Shown here piece after piece: positions 61,190 through 64,000 of a stretch of DNA of 64,000 nucleotides (the first letter of the stretch is position 1; every line of letters begins with the position of its first letter). The notes under the pieces were generated by a model, which was not told the origin of the DNA, did not search any database, and worked only from the letters and a program-made list of their open reading frames with translations. The position numbers and the translations under genes were made by a program. This stretch comes from Myxococcus sp. RHSTA-1-4 (lineage in GTDB: Bacteria > Myxococcota > Myxococcia > Myxococcales > Myxococcaceae): contig NZ_JAIQDG010000007.1 in assembly GCF_020037125.1 (NCBI RefSeq), positions 233,250 through 297,249 of the forward strand. Reading direction: 5' to 3'.

Positions 61190-64000
<2,811 letters not shown>

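Overview
The window is GC-rich, densely packed DNA from a delta-proteobacterial (Myxococcota) genome, most probably the family Myxococcaceae. Reasons: extreme third-position GC bias, AgmX/PglI-type and TIGR02266-like PilZ proteins, many lipoproteins, WD40 and STAND proteins, a -10 element of the TAGGGT type, and an NRPS gene. I saw no rRNA, tRNA, insertion sequence or CRISPR array.

Left part (1-31832), mostly ordinary chromosome: Mrp/ApbC Fe-S carrier; a fatty-acid/butyrate-type cluster (3-hydroxyacyl-CoA dehydrogenase, crotonase, two acyl-CoA dehydrogenases); a Tat-exported intradiol dioxygenase-like lipoprotein; a secreted S15-family hydrolase; ribosomal protein S1; a PKD/WD40 lipoprotein; thiolase plus 3-oxoacid CoA-transferase A/B, which complete the route between acyl-CoA, acetoacetate and acetyl-CoA; PilZ, RNA methyltransferase, VWA (CoxE-like), MiaB, gamma carbonic anhydrase, cyclic-nucleotide-binding, DedA and YjdM/PhnA proteins; an alpha/beta hydrolase-like protein lacking its nucleophile serine; and a patatin with a barrel-like C-terminus.

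Middle part (31851-53946), the standout: 17 tightly packed minus-strand genes that look like one operon for a contractile injection system (eCIS/phage-tail-like particle). In transcription order they are: Pvc16-like cap protein, sheath, tube, tail-assembly chaperone, three large hydrophobic proteins in the tape-measure position, CIS-tube/LysM adaptor, LysM protein, gpD-like hub, gpV-like spike, a 73-aa protein, gp25, baseplate J, a giant tail-protein-I/propeller fusion, a 185-aa protein and a DUF6519-like protein. No capsid, terminase, integrase or lysis gene is present, so it is not a prophage. The chaperone gene ends in a canonical slippery heptamer followed by a hairpin and a start-less -1 frame encoding a DUF6760-like domain, which is strong sequence evidence for a programmed -1 frameshift like phage gpG/gpGT.

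Right part (54131-60998): a divergently transcribed caspase-fold (C25/CHAT-like) putative cysteine protease, and a translationally coupled pair on the minus strand, a CHAT-SIR2-like protein and an nSTAND ATPase with a membrane helix and 14 WD40 repeats. This protease/STAND module abuts the injection system and could be a sensor, effector or cell-death partner of it (inference). The window ends inside an NRPS gene (61190-64000) with the tail of a condensation domain, an adenylation domain, a carrier protein and a terminal thioesterase.
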